64,000 nucleotides of DNA, taken from assembly GCA_002083435.1 (NCBI GenBank), contig LWDJ01000002.1, positions 1-64,000 on the forward strand. Reading direction: 5' to 3'. The translations under genes and the position numbers were made by a program. How positions within the stretch are numbered: the stretch's first letter is position 1; every line of letters starts with the position of its first letter. The notes beneath the pieces are model-generated. The model did no database searches, was not told the DNA's origin, and worked only from the letters and a program-made list of their open reading frames with translations. Shown here piece after piece: positions 54,522 to 63,906 of the stretch. Origin of the DNA: Proteobacteria bacterium SG_bin6. GTDB taxonomy: Bacteria > Pseudomonadota > Alphaproteobacteria > Sphingomonadales > Sphingomonadaceae.

Positions 54522-55484
54522 CTACGCGGCCGTGATCTGTTTCCCGGCGGGGCAGACGAGTTCGATCTGCCCCGCGCGGCGATCGAACGTCAGCCGCGCG
54601 CAGGGCGCGATCAGCGCGCGTGGCAGGGTGAGCGAATAGATCGGGCGCGGTCCGGCGCGACCGGCCTCGACGGTCACTTCCTCCAGATCGACCTGCTCAT
54701 TGGCGTCGCGAATTCGGCTTGGCGCGGTCCCCGATCCATCAATCCGGTCGCGCACGCGCACCGCCAGCCGTGACAGGGTAAATGGCCCGAAGCGCACGGG
54801 CCGGGCTAGCGTGAGCCAGCGCACCGGACGCTTGATGCCGAACACGATCTCGCTGTCCCAGCTCGGTCCGCTGAGAGTGCCACCGTAAATCCGGGCGAGA
54901 TGCGCGCCGAGCGCGGCGGAAGCGACCGGGTAATCGCGCGGATGCTCCAGGTTGAATACCGTCAGGAACGGCTGGTCGTGATCGCGCAGCCGCGTGCCCA
55001 CCAATGTCGTCGGGCCGCCGGTCATCTTGAAGCGATAGCGCGCCGCCGCGGCGTTGCCGATGCCATCGAGCGGGAAGGTCACCCGGGGCTGGACGAACAT
55101 CAGCGGGCCGAGCGTCGCCTCAGGCCCGTCGATCAGCGGCTGTGGGAACCAATAAACCTCGGTCTGGCGAAGCTCGTTGTCGACGATCAGGGTAACGTCG
55201 CGCACGCGCCCGGACAGAACGCGACGGCCGAACACGCGTAATATGGCCTGATCGTCGTCGAATTGCTGGCGCAGCCGCAGCCGCATCCTGGATTGCGGGG
55301 CGATCACCATGACATTGGGGAGACCCGCGACAACCTGGGCGCGGATCAGCTCGCCATCGGCGAACACCGTCACGCGCGCGTCCCGGGGCAGCGTCACTTC
55401 CTTAACGGCGGGCGCCGCCCCCAGCAGCGGCAACGCCATCAGCGCGGCCGCGCAACGCAAAGCTGTCCCGGGGCGGATGAGCAT
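54522..55484 (-). CDS. Exported degenerate retropepsin-like protein, copy 1
   Basis: 320 residues with a signal peptide (ALRCAAALMALPLLGAAPA). Strand order and motifs (VTVFADGELIRAQVVAGLPN; GTLSGPSWDSEIVFGIKRPV; LTLARPVRFGPFTLSRLAVR; ALIAPCARLTFDRRAGQIEL) parallel the next gene, its tandem paralogue. The place of the DTGA catalytic motif reads VVAG, so no aspartic protease activity is expected. Function unknown; 25 bases from the paralogue. Confidence 0.75.
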   Translation of the reverse strand: MLIRPGTALRCAAALMALPLLGAAPAVKEVTLPRDARVTVFADGELIRAQVVAGLPNVMVIAPQSRMRLRLRQQFDDDQAILRVFGRRVLSGRVRDVTLIVDNELRQTEVYWFPQPLIDGPEATLGPLMFVQPRVTFPLDGIGNAAAARYRFKMTGGPTTLVGTRLRDHDQPFLTVFNLEHPRDYPVASAALGAHLARIYGGTLSGPSWDSEIVFGIKRPVRWLTLARPVRFGPFTLSRLAVRVRDRIDGSGTAPSRIRDANEQVDLEEVTVEAGRAGPRPIYSLTLPRALIAPCARLTFDRRAGQIELVCPAGKQITAA

Positions 55485-55509
55485 GGTTCACTCCCTCACG
55501 CCGCAGGGG

Positions 55510-56445
55510 TCAACCGTCATGCTGCGGCCGGCAACGAAGCTCGATCATTTTGGAAACCTTGTCAAATGCCAATGTAGCACAACGTTTCACCGCCGCGGCG
55601 GGGATGAACAGCGAATAGACCGGCTGCCGCCCCTTGGCGTTGGCGGCGACCACCACTTCGGCCGGATCGTCCTCGCCCGCCTCGCGGATCGCGGGGCCGC
55701 GGCCCGCCTCGTCCACACGGTCCGGCACGCGCACGGCGAGCCTGGTGAAGCGAAACGGCCCCAGTTCGAGCGGCTTGCCAAGCGTCAACAGCCGCACCGG
55801 GCGGGTGATGCCCAGCAGCACCGGCTCGTCCCAGCTTGGCCCCGAAACATGGCCATCCAGCTGCTCCGCGAGCAGCGCGCCAAACGCCGCTGAAACCAAA
55901 GGCAGCGTCCGCCTCCCCTCCGTCTCGAACGCGATCCCGACCGCCTTGCCCGATGTCGTGAGCACGGTGACGGCGAGCGAATTGACATCGCCGCGCAGCG
56001 GATAGCGATACAGCTCGGCGCCCTCGCCTGGCCCCGGCAGCTGGAAGGTCACCCGGGCTTGCGGCAGCCCCCAGGGGCCGATCACCGCATCGGTATTCCC
56101 CAGCTCGGCCGCGTCGAACCAGAAGGCGCGTCCCTTGGCGGCGAGGCCATCGATGGCGAAGTCCAGCGGCCGGTTGTGGCCGACGAACTCCTTGCGTCCC
56201 GCCAATCGCAGCGACGCCTTACCCAAAATGGGCGCCGGCTTCAGCGCCAGCCGCGCGACGGTCGCGCTGGTGAGCGTGAGCCGGTTGAGGCCGCCCGATT
56301 CCACCCGGAGCCGCACGGGCTGCCCCTCGATCGTCGCGGGCACCGGCTCCCCCGGCCGCACGAGCAGCGCGTCCACCGGCTTTCGCTCGTCCGTCGCCGC
56401 GCCCAGCAACAGGGCAAAGGTTAAGGCAACCAATCGCATCGCCAC
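55510..56445 (-). CDS. Exported degenerate retropepsin-like protein, copy 2
   Basis: 311 residues with a signal peptide (MRLVALTFALLLGAATDE). VPATIEGQPVRLRVESGGLN resembles the retropepsin strand ending in DTGA but reads VESG. Shared with copy 1: HVSGPSWDEPVLLGITRPVR, LLTLGKPLELGPFRFTRLAV, CATLAFDKVSKMIELRC. Tandem duplication followed by divergence. Alternative start 56439. Function unknown, likely periplasmic. Confidence 0.75.
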   Translation of the reverse strand: MAMRLVALTFALLLGAATDERKPVDALLVRPGEPVPATIEGQPVRLRVESGGLNRLTLTSATVARLALKPAPILGKASLRLAGRKEFVGHNRPLDFAIDGLAAKGRAFWFDAAELGNTDAVIGPWGLPQARVTFQLPGPGEGAELYRYPLRGDVNSLAVTVLTTSGKAVGIAFETEGRRTLPLVSAAFGALLAEQLDGHVSGPSWDEPVLLGITRPVRLLTLGKPLELGPFRFTRLAVRVPDRVDEAGRGPAIREAGEDDPAEVVVAANAKGRQPVYSLFIPAAAVKRCATLAFDKVSKMIELRCRPQHDG

Positions 56446-56623
56446 CGTTTAACCTCGTAACTAATTCCACCGCCGTCACCACTGCGCGACGGACCGGGCG
56501 AGGACAAGGGTGAAGCGTGAAAGGTTAAGTGGCCATAAACCCAGTCTTTACGGGGTTCGGTATAGAGATTGGGCGACAACAACAGGCGCAGGGATGCGAG
56601 AACGACAACGAGGCATACAGGGC

Positions 56624-57289
56624 ATGACGGGTTTTTCGGCACGCACAGGGCAGATGGCGGGCGGCTGGGCGACGCTCCAGACGCTGATCGACGCCGATGG
56701 CAGCGCGGCGCACCCGGCGTTCGCGCCGCTTGCCCGCAGCACCGCGCTGGCGCGTGACGTCGCCGACGCGGTCCATGCGCTGTGCCTGCTGCATGGCCGC
56801 CATCCCGGTCTGCTCGACCATGCCTTGCGCCGCCAACCCAAGGGGCCGTGCAGCGGCTGGTTCGAGGACGCGGTCGCGGGCTTCGCGGCCGAACGCGCGC
56901 TGGTCGCGCGGCTTACGTCGGCGGTCGGCCCGCTGCCCTCCACGCCCGGCCAGGCGGAGAGCGAGGCGACGATCCTCGCCCAGCGCCACGCGCTCGAAAC
57001 CCTCGCCGCGTCGGATCGCCAGGGCGTCGCCATGGGGGCCTCGGTTGCGCTGGTGCTCGATTGGCAGGCGATGCGCGTGCTGGTCGAAGTCGCCGCCGAA
57101 CGCTTCGGCATTCCCTGCCCCACCAGCCAGCTGCCGAGCGCCGCCGAAAGCGCGATGGTGGTCGCCGCCGCCGCCGCGAGCCCCTCGGTCGAACGCGCGA
57201 TGGCGTTTGGCGCGCAGCAGGTGCTGGCGCAGCATCGCGGGCTGTGGAGCCTGCTCGAAGCCCGCGCCTCGGCCCGCAACCGCGCCTGA
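56624..57289 (+). CDS. Unknown helical protein upstream of MoxR
   Basis: About 221 residues from ATG 56624 (GAGG about 10 bases upstream; ATG 56594 possible). Ala/Leu-rich helical: GWATLQTLIDADGSAAHPAF, ALCLLHGRHPGLLDHALRRQ, AVGPLPSTPGQAESEATILA, then HALETLAASDRQGVAMGASV. No signal or membrane segment. No named family recognised. 63 bases upstream of the MoxR gene. Confidence 0.7.
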   Translation: MTGFSARTGQMAGGWATLQTLIDADGSAAHPAFAPLARSTALARDVADAVHALCLLHGRHPGLLDHALRRQPKGPCSGWFEDAVAGFAAERALVARLTSAVGPLPSTPGQAESEATILAQRHALETLAASDRQGVAMGASVALVLDWQAMRVLVEVAAERFGIPCPTSQLPSAAESAMVVAAAAASPSVERAMAFGAQQVLAQHRGLWSLLEARASARNRA

Positions 57290-57352
57290 CATCGCCCGGC
57301 TTGGCGGCGCGCCCGCGCCCCGCTATGCCAAACCCGATATTCGAATTCGGGG

Positions 57353-58213
57353 ATGGCCATGAAGCGTTTCGAAGGTACCGCAAGCTATGTCGCGACCGAT
57401 GATCTGAAGGTCGCGGTCAATGCCGCCGTCGCGCTGCGCCGTCCGCTGCTGGTGAAGGGCGAGCCCGGCACCGGCAAGACGGTGCTCGCCTATGAAATCG
57501 CCAAGGCGGTGGGCGCGCCGCTCATCGAATGGAACATCAAGTCCACCACCAAGGCGCAGCAGGGCCTGTATGAATATGACGCGGTGGCGCGGCTGCGCGA
57601 CGGCCAGCTCGGCGATCCGCGCGTCCATGAGATCGCCAACTATATCCGCCGCGGCAAATTGTGGGAGGCGTTCGAGGCCGAGCAACTGCCCGTGCTGCTG
57701 ATCGACGAGATCGACAAGGCCGATATCGAATTCCCCAACGATCTGCTCCACGAGCTCGATCGGATGGAGTTCCACGTTTACGAGACGAAGGAAACGATCC
57801 GCGCCAAGGAACGGCCGATCGTCGTCATCACCAGCAACAACGAGAAGGAACTGCCCGACGCCTTCCTGCGCCGCTGCTTCTTCCACTATATCAAATTCCC
57901 CGATCGCGACACGATGCAGGCGATCATCGACGTCCACTTCCCCGGCATCCAGAAGATCCTGGTCGGCAAGGCGCTCGACATTTTCTACGACGTGCGCGAG
58001 GTGCCGGGGCTGAAGAAGAAGCCCTCGACCAGCGAACTGCTCGACTGGCTGAAACTGCTGCTGCACGAGGATATGCCGCTGGAAGTGCTGCAGAACCGCG
58101 ATCCGACCAAGGCGATCCCGCCGCTCCACGGCGCGCTGCTGAAGAACGAGCAGGACGTGATGCTGTTCGAACGCCTGGCTTTCATGGCGCGGCGGCAGGC
58201 GCCCAAGGGGTAA
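57353..58213 (+). CDS. MoxR-family AAA+ ATPase
   Basis: 286 residues: Walker A KGEPGTGKTVLAYEIAKAVG, Walker B LPVLLIDEIDKADIEFPNDL, sensor 1 VITSNNEKELPDAFLRRCFF. MoxR ATPases act as chaperones with VWA-domain partners; the CoxE-like VWA gene 3 kb downstream is the probable partner. A second ATG two codons on is possible. Confidence 0.94.
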   Translation: MAMKRFEGTASYVATDDLKVAVNAAVALRRPLLVKGEPGTGKTVLAYEIAKAVGAPLIEWNIKSTTKAQQGLYEYDAVARLRDGQLGDPRVHEIANYIRRGKLWEAFEAEQLPVLLIDEIDKADIEFPNDLLHELDRMEFHVYETKETIRAKERPIVVITSNNEKELPDAFLRRCFFHYIKFPDRDTMQAIIDVHFPGIQKILVGKALDIFYDVREVPGLKKKPSTSELLDWLKLLLHEDMPLEVLQNRDPTKAIPPLHGALLKNEQDVMLFERLAFMARRQAPKG

Positions 58214-58223
58214 GAAGCCTGGG

Positions 58224-59687
58224 CTATGCCGCCTGCTGCGTGGCGTTGCGCGCCAGCGCCTGGGCGGTGAGCGCCTCCGCCTGGGCGGTGATCTGGTCGA
58301 CATAGGCCAGCTCGAACACGCCCCAGCGCCGGCCGCCAAACACCAGCGGCACGAACACGCTCTTGATCGGCAGGAACTCGTTGTTGCCGAGCGCCATGCG
58401 GTAGCAGTTGAGCAGGAACGGCGCCTCGCTGTCGATCGCCCGGCGCTCGCACGGGCCAATGATGATCCGGCGGTGGCGCGACCAGGTGTTGTTCCATTCA
58501 GGGTCCGCCCCCTGCGGCTGCGAGCGCAGCGTCAGGTGCGTGGGCAGATAGCCGTTGCGATCGAGCACCACGCAGCCGATGCCGCGCGGGGTGTCGGCGG
58601 TCGCCGCGTCGAGCAGGGGACGGATGGCGCGGTCGGCGAAGCTGTTCAGCCGGGTGGTGAATTGCGGCGGGTTGGTGCCGGCGACCGGCGCATAATCGCT
58701 GTCGAACAGTCCGGCCAGATCGATCTCGCCCGCGGCGAGGCCCTGCTCGACCCGCGCGGTGATCCGGCCGGCATGATCCCGGGCGAGCGCGATATACGGC
58801 GTGTCGTCGGTTTCAGCGGCGCTCTGGCTGATGCGATCGAGCATCTGATTGCCAACGGCCTCGAGCCGGGCGAGCCGCTCGGCGGCGGAGGCGAGCGTTT
58901 CGCGGTTGATCCGGGTCGCATCCGCCGTCGCCGCGAGTTCGCCCTGAACCGTGGCGATGCTCGAATAGATCAGGTCGCTGCTCATCGCGACGCTTTCGCT
59001 CTGCGTATCGATCAGGGTGACGAAACGGCCGAGCTCGTCGATCGCCTGGTTGATCCCGTCCAACCCCTGGCGGGCGCGCGCCCCGCTTTCGGTGCCGGCC
59101 GCGATCGCCGCTCCCAGCGCCGCGCCTTCGGTCGCCAGCGCGGAGATGGTCGTCTCGATCCGCGCGGTGGCCTGGCGGGTATCCTGCGCCAGCTTCTTCA
59201 CCTCGTTCGCGACGACCCCGAACGCCTCGCCCGCCGCCCCGGCGCGCAACGCCTCGATCGCGGCGTTGAGCGCGAGCATGTTGGTCTGCCGCGCGATCGC
59301 GCCGATCACTTCCGTCGTCTGCTGCACCTGGGAAAGCGCGACCATGATCCGCTCCATCCGCGCGTTCAGATCGACCACCAGATCGGTGAGCTGCGTGAAG
59401 CTGGCCCCCGAGTCGACCACGGTGGTGCGGCAGTGGTCGAGCCGCTGTTTCATCAGCTGCGAGGATTGGCGGGCACGGGCGATGGCGGCGCCCACGCTGG
59501 CGCGGTGCTGGGTAAGCGCGGCGGCGGCCTGATCGAAATCGGCAAGACCGGATAGCGTCGTGGCGGTGCGATCGGCGGCGGCGGCGACGTGCCCGCCGAC
59601 CTCCGCGCATTCGATCACAAGCGCGCCGCAGCTCCGCGCGACCTCGCGCACCGCGACTTCCGCCATCGTACTGGGCATAGAATTCAT
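58224..59687 (-). CDS. Soluble methyl-accepting chemotaxis-like protein
   Basis: 487 residues without membrane segments. The signalling hairpin is present (IARQTNMLALNAAIEALRAG, AGEAFGVVANEVKKLAQDTR). The C-terminal ~150 residues (DRNGYLPTHLTLRSQPQGAD; PFLLNCYRMALGNNEFLPIK; RRWGVFELAYVDQITAQAEA) look like a sensory or cache-like domain placed after the signalling part. GAGGGG precedes the ATG. Convergent with the MoxR gene. Confidence 0.88.
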   Translation of the reverse strand: MNSMPSTMAEVAVREVARSCGALVIECAEVGGHVAAAADRTATTLSGLADFDQAAAALTQHRASVGAAIARARQSSQLMKQRLDHCRTTVVDSGASFTQLTDLVVDLNARMERIMVALSQVQQTTEVIGAIARQTNMLALNAAIEALRAGAAGEAFGVVANEVKKLAQDTRQATARIETTISALATEGAALGAAIAAGTESGARARQGLDGINQAIDELGRFVTLIDTQSESVAMSSDLIYSSIATVQGELAATADATRINRETLASAAERLARLEAVGNQMLDRISQSAAETDDTPYIALARDHAGRITARVEQGLAAGEIDLAGLFDSDYAPVAGTNPPQFTTRLNSFADRAIRPLLDAATADTPRGIGCVVLDRNGYLPTHLTLRSQPQGADPEWNNTWSRHRRIIIGPCERRAIDSEAPFLLNCYRMALGNNEFLPIKSVFVPLVFGGRRWGVFELAYVDQITAQAEALTAQALARNATQQAA

Positions 59688-59755
59688 CCCCTCTTCCCGC
59701 TCAGTCTTTCCAAATTTGGCGATCGGTTTGATAACATTTAAGCTGATTGGGTTTT

Positions 59756-59761
59756 TATAAT
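59756..59761 (+). promoter_or_regulatory. Possible -10 element
   Basis: A perfect TATAAT lies 57 bases before the small membrane-protein gene at 59818 in the AT-rich divergent region. No -35 at proper spacing (TTGATA is 22 bases away), so support is weak. Confidence 0.25.
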
Positions 59762-59817
59762 GTGAAACATGCCGATCGGGTCACGTTTTTGTCGCGCGAA
59801 GCTGCTACGCTACCTGA

Positions 59818-60240
59818 ATGATTTTCGGACTTGGCGCGATGCTGCTGTTCCTGCTGTGGCGGTACCCGCATCTGCCGGCGATCGCCGCGCTGCACCGCCT
59901 GACGGTGCGGCCGTTCGCGGCGCTGCTCAATCGGCTCGATCGGCGGCACCTGATTTTCTATGCGGTTGCCTTGGGGCTGGTGCTGTTCGCCGGCGAATGG
60001 CTGGTGATGGCCGGGCCGCTCGACCTGGCGCTGCTGATGGCGTGGGACGTGTCGCTCTATGTCGATGCGGTACTCGGCGCGGCGCTGGTCGCGGGCGTCG
60101 CGCGCACGATGCCGCTGCTGCGCTTCGCCGGGCGGCTGCGACCGCGCGCCCGCGCCCGCAGGCCGCGCCGGGCACGGCCCGCCCCCAAGCCGGGCGCCAA
60201 TGACGATGACCACGCGGCGCATCTGCTAATCGCCGCTTAA
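59818..60240 (+). CDS. Small unknown membrane protein
   Basis: 140 residues: hydrophobic segments near 1-15, 46-60 and 80-95 (IFGLGAMLLFLLWRYPHLPA; LIFYAVALGLVLFAGEWLVM; VDAVLGAALVAGVARTMPLL), then a strongly basic Arg/Pro-rich tail. No family recognised. Sits 49 bases before the CHAP gene on the same strand. Confidence 0.7.
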   Translation: MIFGLGAMLLFLLWRYPHLPAIAALHRLTVRPFAALLNRLDRRHLIFYAVALGLVLFAGEWLVMAGPLDLALLMAWDVSLYVDAVLGAALVAGVARTMPLLRFAGRLRPRARARRPRRARPAPKPGANDDDHAAHLLIAA

Positions 60241-60288
60241 CCAAGCCTCGGCACCCGATGCTGACGCTTGCGCGGCTACAGTGGCGCC

Positions 60289-60846
60289 ATGCGCAAGGGC
60301 GTGATCGCAGCCGTGCTGGCGGCATTGATGGTGCAGGCGGGCGTCGCGCGCGCCGGCCTGCTCGATTATGTCGGCGAATGCGTGCCCTTCGCCCGCGCCG
60401 CCTCGGGCATCCAGATCTTTGGCGACGCCTGGACCTGGTGGGATCAGGCCGAGGGACGCTATGCGCGCGGCTTCCAGCCCAAAGCGGGCGCGGTGATCGT
60501 CTTTTCCCGCACCGCTCGCCTGCCGCGCGGCCATGTCGCGGTCGTCAGCCGCGTCGTCGAGCCGCGGGTGGTGATGGTCACCCACGCCAACTGGTCGCGG
60601 CTTGGCGGCGAGCGTGGCCATGCCGAACGCGACGTGACGCTCACCGATGTCAGTGCCGATAATGACTGGTCGGCGGTGAAGGTTTGGTACCGCGACAATG
60701 ACGGGCTGGGATCGAGCGTCTATCCGATCCAGGGCTTCATCTATGGCAAGCCGGTCGACCCCCGCGTGCCACCGGCGCGCCCATCGCCCGAGTTGAGCGG
60801 CGCCGCGCCGGATTATGTCGGCGCGCTGCTCGACGCCTATCGCTGA
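60289..60846 (+). CDS. Exported CHAP-domain amidase
   Basis: 185 residues from ATG 60289 with a signal peptide (GVIAAVLAALMVQAGVARA). Catalytic Cys31 in YVGECVPFARAASG, His in LPRGHVAVVSRVV, Asn/Asp in VTHANWSRLG. CHAP enzymes cut peptidoglycan cross-links. Its stop overlaps an ATG at 60846 (TGATG) opening the frame that continues into the VWA gene. Confidence 0.9.
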   Translation: MRKGVIAAVLAALMVQAGVARAGLLDYVGECVPFARAASGIQIFGDAWTWWDQAEGRYARGFQPKAGAVIVFSRTARLPRGHVAVVSRVVEPRVVMVTHANWSRLGGERGHAERDVTLTDVSADNDWSAVKVWYRDNDGLGSSVYPIQGFIYGKPVDPRVPPARPSPELSGAAPDYVGALLDAYR

Positions 60847-61133
60847 TGTCGCCGCTGCTGCCGCTGGGGGCGACCCTCGCCACGCAGACGCGCCCCGGCG
60901 TGAACGGTGAGACGCCGACGCCCCCGCCCGCCGCGCAGACGCTCGCCGCGAGCGCCACCGGCACCGTCGCCGCCGAAGCTGCCGCGATCGCCCCCGGCGT
61001 GCTGCGCGAGGTCGCGGCGACGCTCGCCCCGGTCACCTACGCGGCGCGCGGCGGCCATAACGGCCCCCGCCCCGGCCCGTTGAAGAGCACGCCCGGCATT
61101 GCGTCCGCCAAGGCGCGCGGGCATGATCGCGGC

Positions 61134-62312
61134 ATGTTCCTGAACTTTCTCGACGCGCTCCGCAGCGCCGGCATCCCGGCGAGCATGAAGGAGCATCTGA
61201 CGCTGCTCGAAGCGCTGCAGCATGAGGTGATCGAGCGCCGGCCCGAGGATTTCTATTACCTCTCGCGCTCGGTCTATGTGAAGGACGAGGGCCTGCTCGA
61301 TCGCTTCGACCAGGTGTTCGCCAAGGTTTTCAGGGGTATAGAAACCAGTTTCGCGAGTGCCCAGGCCGAAATCCCCGCCGAATGGCTGAAGGCGGTGGCC
61401 GAACGCTATCTTTCTCCCGAGGAGATGGAGCAGATCAAGTCGCTCGGCTCCTGGGACGAGATCATGGAGACGCTGAAACAGCGCCTCGCCGAGCAGCAGG
61501 GCCGGCACGAGGGGGGCAATCGCTGGGTCGGCACGCGCGGCACCAGCCCCTATGGCAATTCGGGCTATAATCCCGAAGGCGTGCGGATCGGCGGCGAAAG
61601 CAAGGAAAAGCGCGCGATCAAGGTGTGGGACCAGCGCGAATTCCGCAATCTGGACAACACCCGCGAACTCGGCACCCGCAACATCAAGATCGCGCTGCGC
61701 CGACTGCGCCGCTTCGCCCGCGAAGGCGCCGCCGACGAACTCGATCTCGACGCGACGATCGAGGGCACCGCGCGCCAGGGCTGGCTGGACATCCAGATGC
61801 GCCCGGAACGCCACAATGCGGTGAAATTGCTGCTGTTCCTCGACGTCGGCGGCTCGATGGACCCGTGGGTGAAGCTGTGCGAGGAGCTGTTCTCCGCCGC
61901 CACCGCCGAATTCAAGAACATGGAATTCTATTACTTCCACAACTGCCCCTATGAAGGGGTGTGGAAGGACAATCGCCGCCGCTTCGCCGAGCGCACGCCA
62001 ACCTGGGATGTGCTCCACAAATTCGGCCATGATTACAAGCTGGTGTTCGTCGGCGACGCGTCGATGAGCCCCTATGAGATCACCCATCCCGGCGGCTCGG
62101 TCGAGCATTTCAACGAGGAAGCCGGCGCGGTGTGGCTGCAACGGCTGACCAACACCTATCCGGCGGCGGTGTGGCTTAACCCCATCCCGCAGGAGCAATG
62201 GGGCTATTCGCAGTCGATCCGCATCGTGCGCGAGCTGATGAACGACCGCATGTACCCGCTCACCCTCGCCGGGCTCGACGAGGCGATGCGCGAGTTGACG
62301 CGGAAGCGGTGA
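61134..62312 (+). CDS. CoxE-like VWA-domain protein
   Basis: 392 residues from ATG 61134 (MFLNFLDALRSAGIPASMKE). The MIDAS region reads LLFLDVGGSMDPWVKLCEEL (DxGGS instead of DxSxS, common in this subfamily), then FYYFHNCPYEGVWKDNRRRF and FVGDASMSPYEITHPGGSVE. It is the expected partner of the MoxR ATPase at 57353. The frame is open upstream to an ATG at 60846, which would add a Pro/Ala-rich 96-residue extension. Confidence 0.92.
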   Translation: MFLNFLDALRSAGIPASMKEHLTLLEALQHEVIERRPEDFYYLSRSVYVKDEGLLDRFDQVFAKVFRGIETSFASAQAEIPAEWLKAVAERYLSPEEMEQIKSLGSWDEIMETLKQRLAEQQGRHEGGNRWVGTRGTSPYGNSGYNPEGVRIGGESKEKRAIKVWDQREFRNLDNTRELGTRNIKIALRRLRRFAREGAADELDLDATIEGTARQGWLDIQMRPERHNAVKLLLFLDVGGSMDPWVKLCEELFSAATAEFKNMEFYYFHNCPYEGVWKDNRRRFAERTPTWDVLHKFGHDYKLVFVGDASMSPYEITHPGGSVEHFNEEAGAVWLQRLTNTYPAAVWLNPIPQEQWGYSQSIRIVRELMNDRMYPLTLAGLDEAMRELTRKR

Positions 62313-63037
62313 AGCCGTTCGCCCGCCTGGCGACCATGTTCGGACGCGCGCGGCGGCGCTGGTTCGGGCGCACCTTGGTGGTCGATCCCCGCCCGATCGC
62401 GAGCGAGGCTCCCTATACCTTTTACCTCCCCAGCGAAAACGAGCTGCTCGCCATCGGCCCCGGGGACTTGGTTAAAGTGACGATTCAAAGCGTGCCGCCG
62501 AGCCCGAAATAGGGCGCCGAGCGGCTGTGGTTCACCGTGCTGACCGCCGAGGGCGACCGGCTTCGGGCGATGCTCGACAATCAGCCCTACGACATACCGC
62601 AGCTGGCGCTCGGACAGATCATCGACCTTCCCCGCGCCGCGGTGATCGACATCATCTGGCAGGAAGGCCGGACCGTGGCGCCGCCCTCCGTGCCCGCGCG
62701 GCGCGAATATTGGGATCGCTGCTTCGTCGATGATTGCGTGCTCGCGGGCCGCAGTCCCGTCGATTACCTGTACCGCGAAGTGCCCAACATGGATGAACCG
62801 GATGACCGCCATCCGGACAGCGGCTGGCGCTTGCGCGGCACGGACGACGCCATCGCCGACGACAAGCAGCATGATTTGCCGCCGCAATATGTCGCGCTCG
62901 GCGCGGTGCTCAATCGCGACGATAGCTGGCTCCACCTGATCGACGCGCCGATCGGCAGCGCCTTCATCCGGAACGCGGCGGGCGGGTTCGATGCCGCGTG
63001 CGATCCCGATCTGACCGACCCGCCGGCGCGACAATAG
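62309..63037 (+). pseudogene. DUF2185-like gene interrupted by one in-frame TAG
   Basis: The frame from GTG 62309 runs to a TAG at 62510-62512 (IQSVPPSPK*), then continues in the same frame GAERLWFTVLTAEGDRLRAM and ends at 63037, total 242 codons. First half: YTFYLPSENELLAIGPGDLV; second: DDRHPDSGWRLRGTDD, WLHLIDAPIGSAFIRNAAGG, the DUF2185 (Imm33-like) pattern. One base (TAT to TAG would fit) breaks an otherwise intact gene. Sequencing error, recent loss or readthrough are all possible. Starts 4 bases before the VWA stop. Confidence 0.7.
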
Positions 63038-63075
63038 CGCCGGCGGCCGTACCCGATCGCGCGACCCAGTCCGCG

Positions 63076-63906
63076 CTATTCGTGGCCCTTGCTGATGCGC
63101 CGCGCGATCCGGGCGCGTTCCTGGACGCCGCTTTCGGCGCCCTCGCGCGCGTACAGAGCTTGCAAATACGCCATATCCGCGCTCGTAATCCCTGCCGGGT
63201 GCGTCGGCGCGCTCTTGTCGAACAGGCTAAGGATCGTGTTGATCCCGCCGCCTGGCGGCGGTTCGCGCGTGCGCGCCAGGCTGCGCATCGCCGCATAATC
63301 GGCGATCTGGCGCAGCGTGAGCCCATAGGTCGCGGTGCGATCGAGCACCACGAACGAGCTGTCGATATATTGCCGCGTCGACTCGCGCAGGATCGACGCC
63401 GATTTGACGATGAGGGTGCCGCCCGACACGAACGCGCCATCCTCGTTGCGCACCGAGGTCGCGCTCCAGGCGCGTACCGGCGGCCCCGGGCGGGCGAGCC
63501 GATCGACATCGGGGGTGTGCATCCCCGCCAGCCAGTCGGCATGATCGCTGCGCACGCCACGGACGAACGCGGCACCGTCGATCGCGATGACGACCAGGAT
63601 GTTCGCGGGACAATTGGGCTTGTCCGCGACCCGCAGCTTCAGCTGCCGCGCAATGTCCTTAATGCGGCGGGCGATATAGCCGCCATATTGTTCGGGCATC
63701 CCCGCCACCACCGGGCAGATCGGATCGTGGAAGCGCGCGATCTGCAATTCGGCATATTGTGTGATCTGGCCGACATAGGTCTTCACCGCCTCGCGCGGCA
63801 GGTCGCGCTGCGTCTCGACAACGACGTCGGCCTGATCGGGCGGCGGCTGCTGCTCAACGGGTGCCGCTTGTTGCGCCATCAGCAGGGCGGCGAGGGCTGC
63901 CATCAT
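63076..63906 (-). CDS. Exported protein of unknown function
   Basis: 276 residues from ATG 63906 with a signal peptide (MMAALAALLMAQQAAPVEQQ). Body: TYVGQITQYAELQIARFHDP, VVAGMPEQYGGYIARRIKDI, ILVVIAIDGAAFVRGVRSDH, and LTLRQIADYAAMRSLARTRE. Acidic N part; no family recognised. The upstream frame start at 63948 would block the signal. Confidence 0.7.
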   Translation of the reverse strand: MMAALAALLMAQQAAPVEQQPPPDQADVVVETQRDLPREAVKTYVGQITQYAELQIARFHDPICPVVAGMPEQYGGYIARRIKDIARQLKLRVADKPNCPANILVVIAIDGAAFVRGVRSDHADWLAGMHTPDVDRLARPGPPVRAWSATSVRNEDGAFVSGGTLIVKSASILRESTRQYIDSSFVVLDRTATYGLTLRQIADYAAMRSLARTREPPPGGGINTILSLFDKSAPTHPAGITSADMAYLQALYAREGAESGVQERARIARRISKGHE

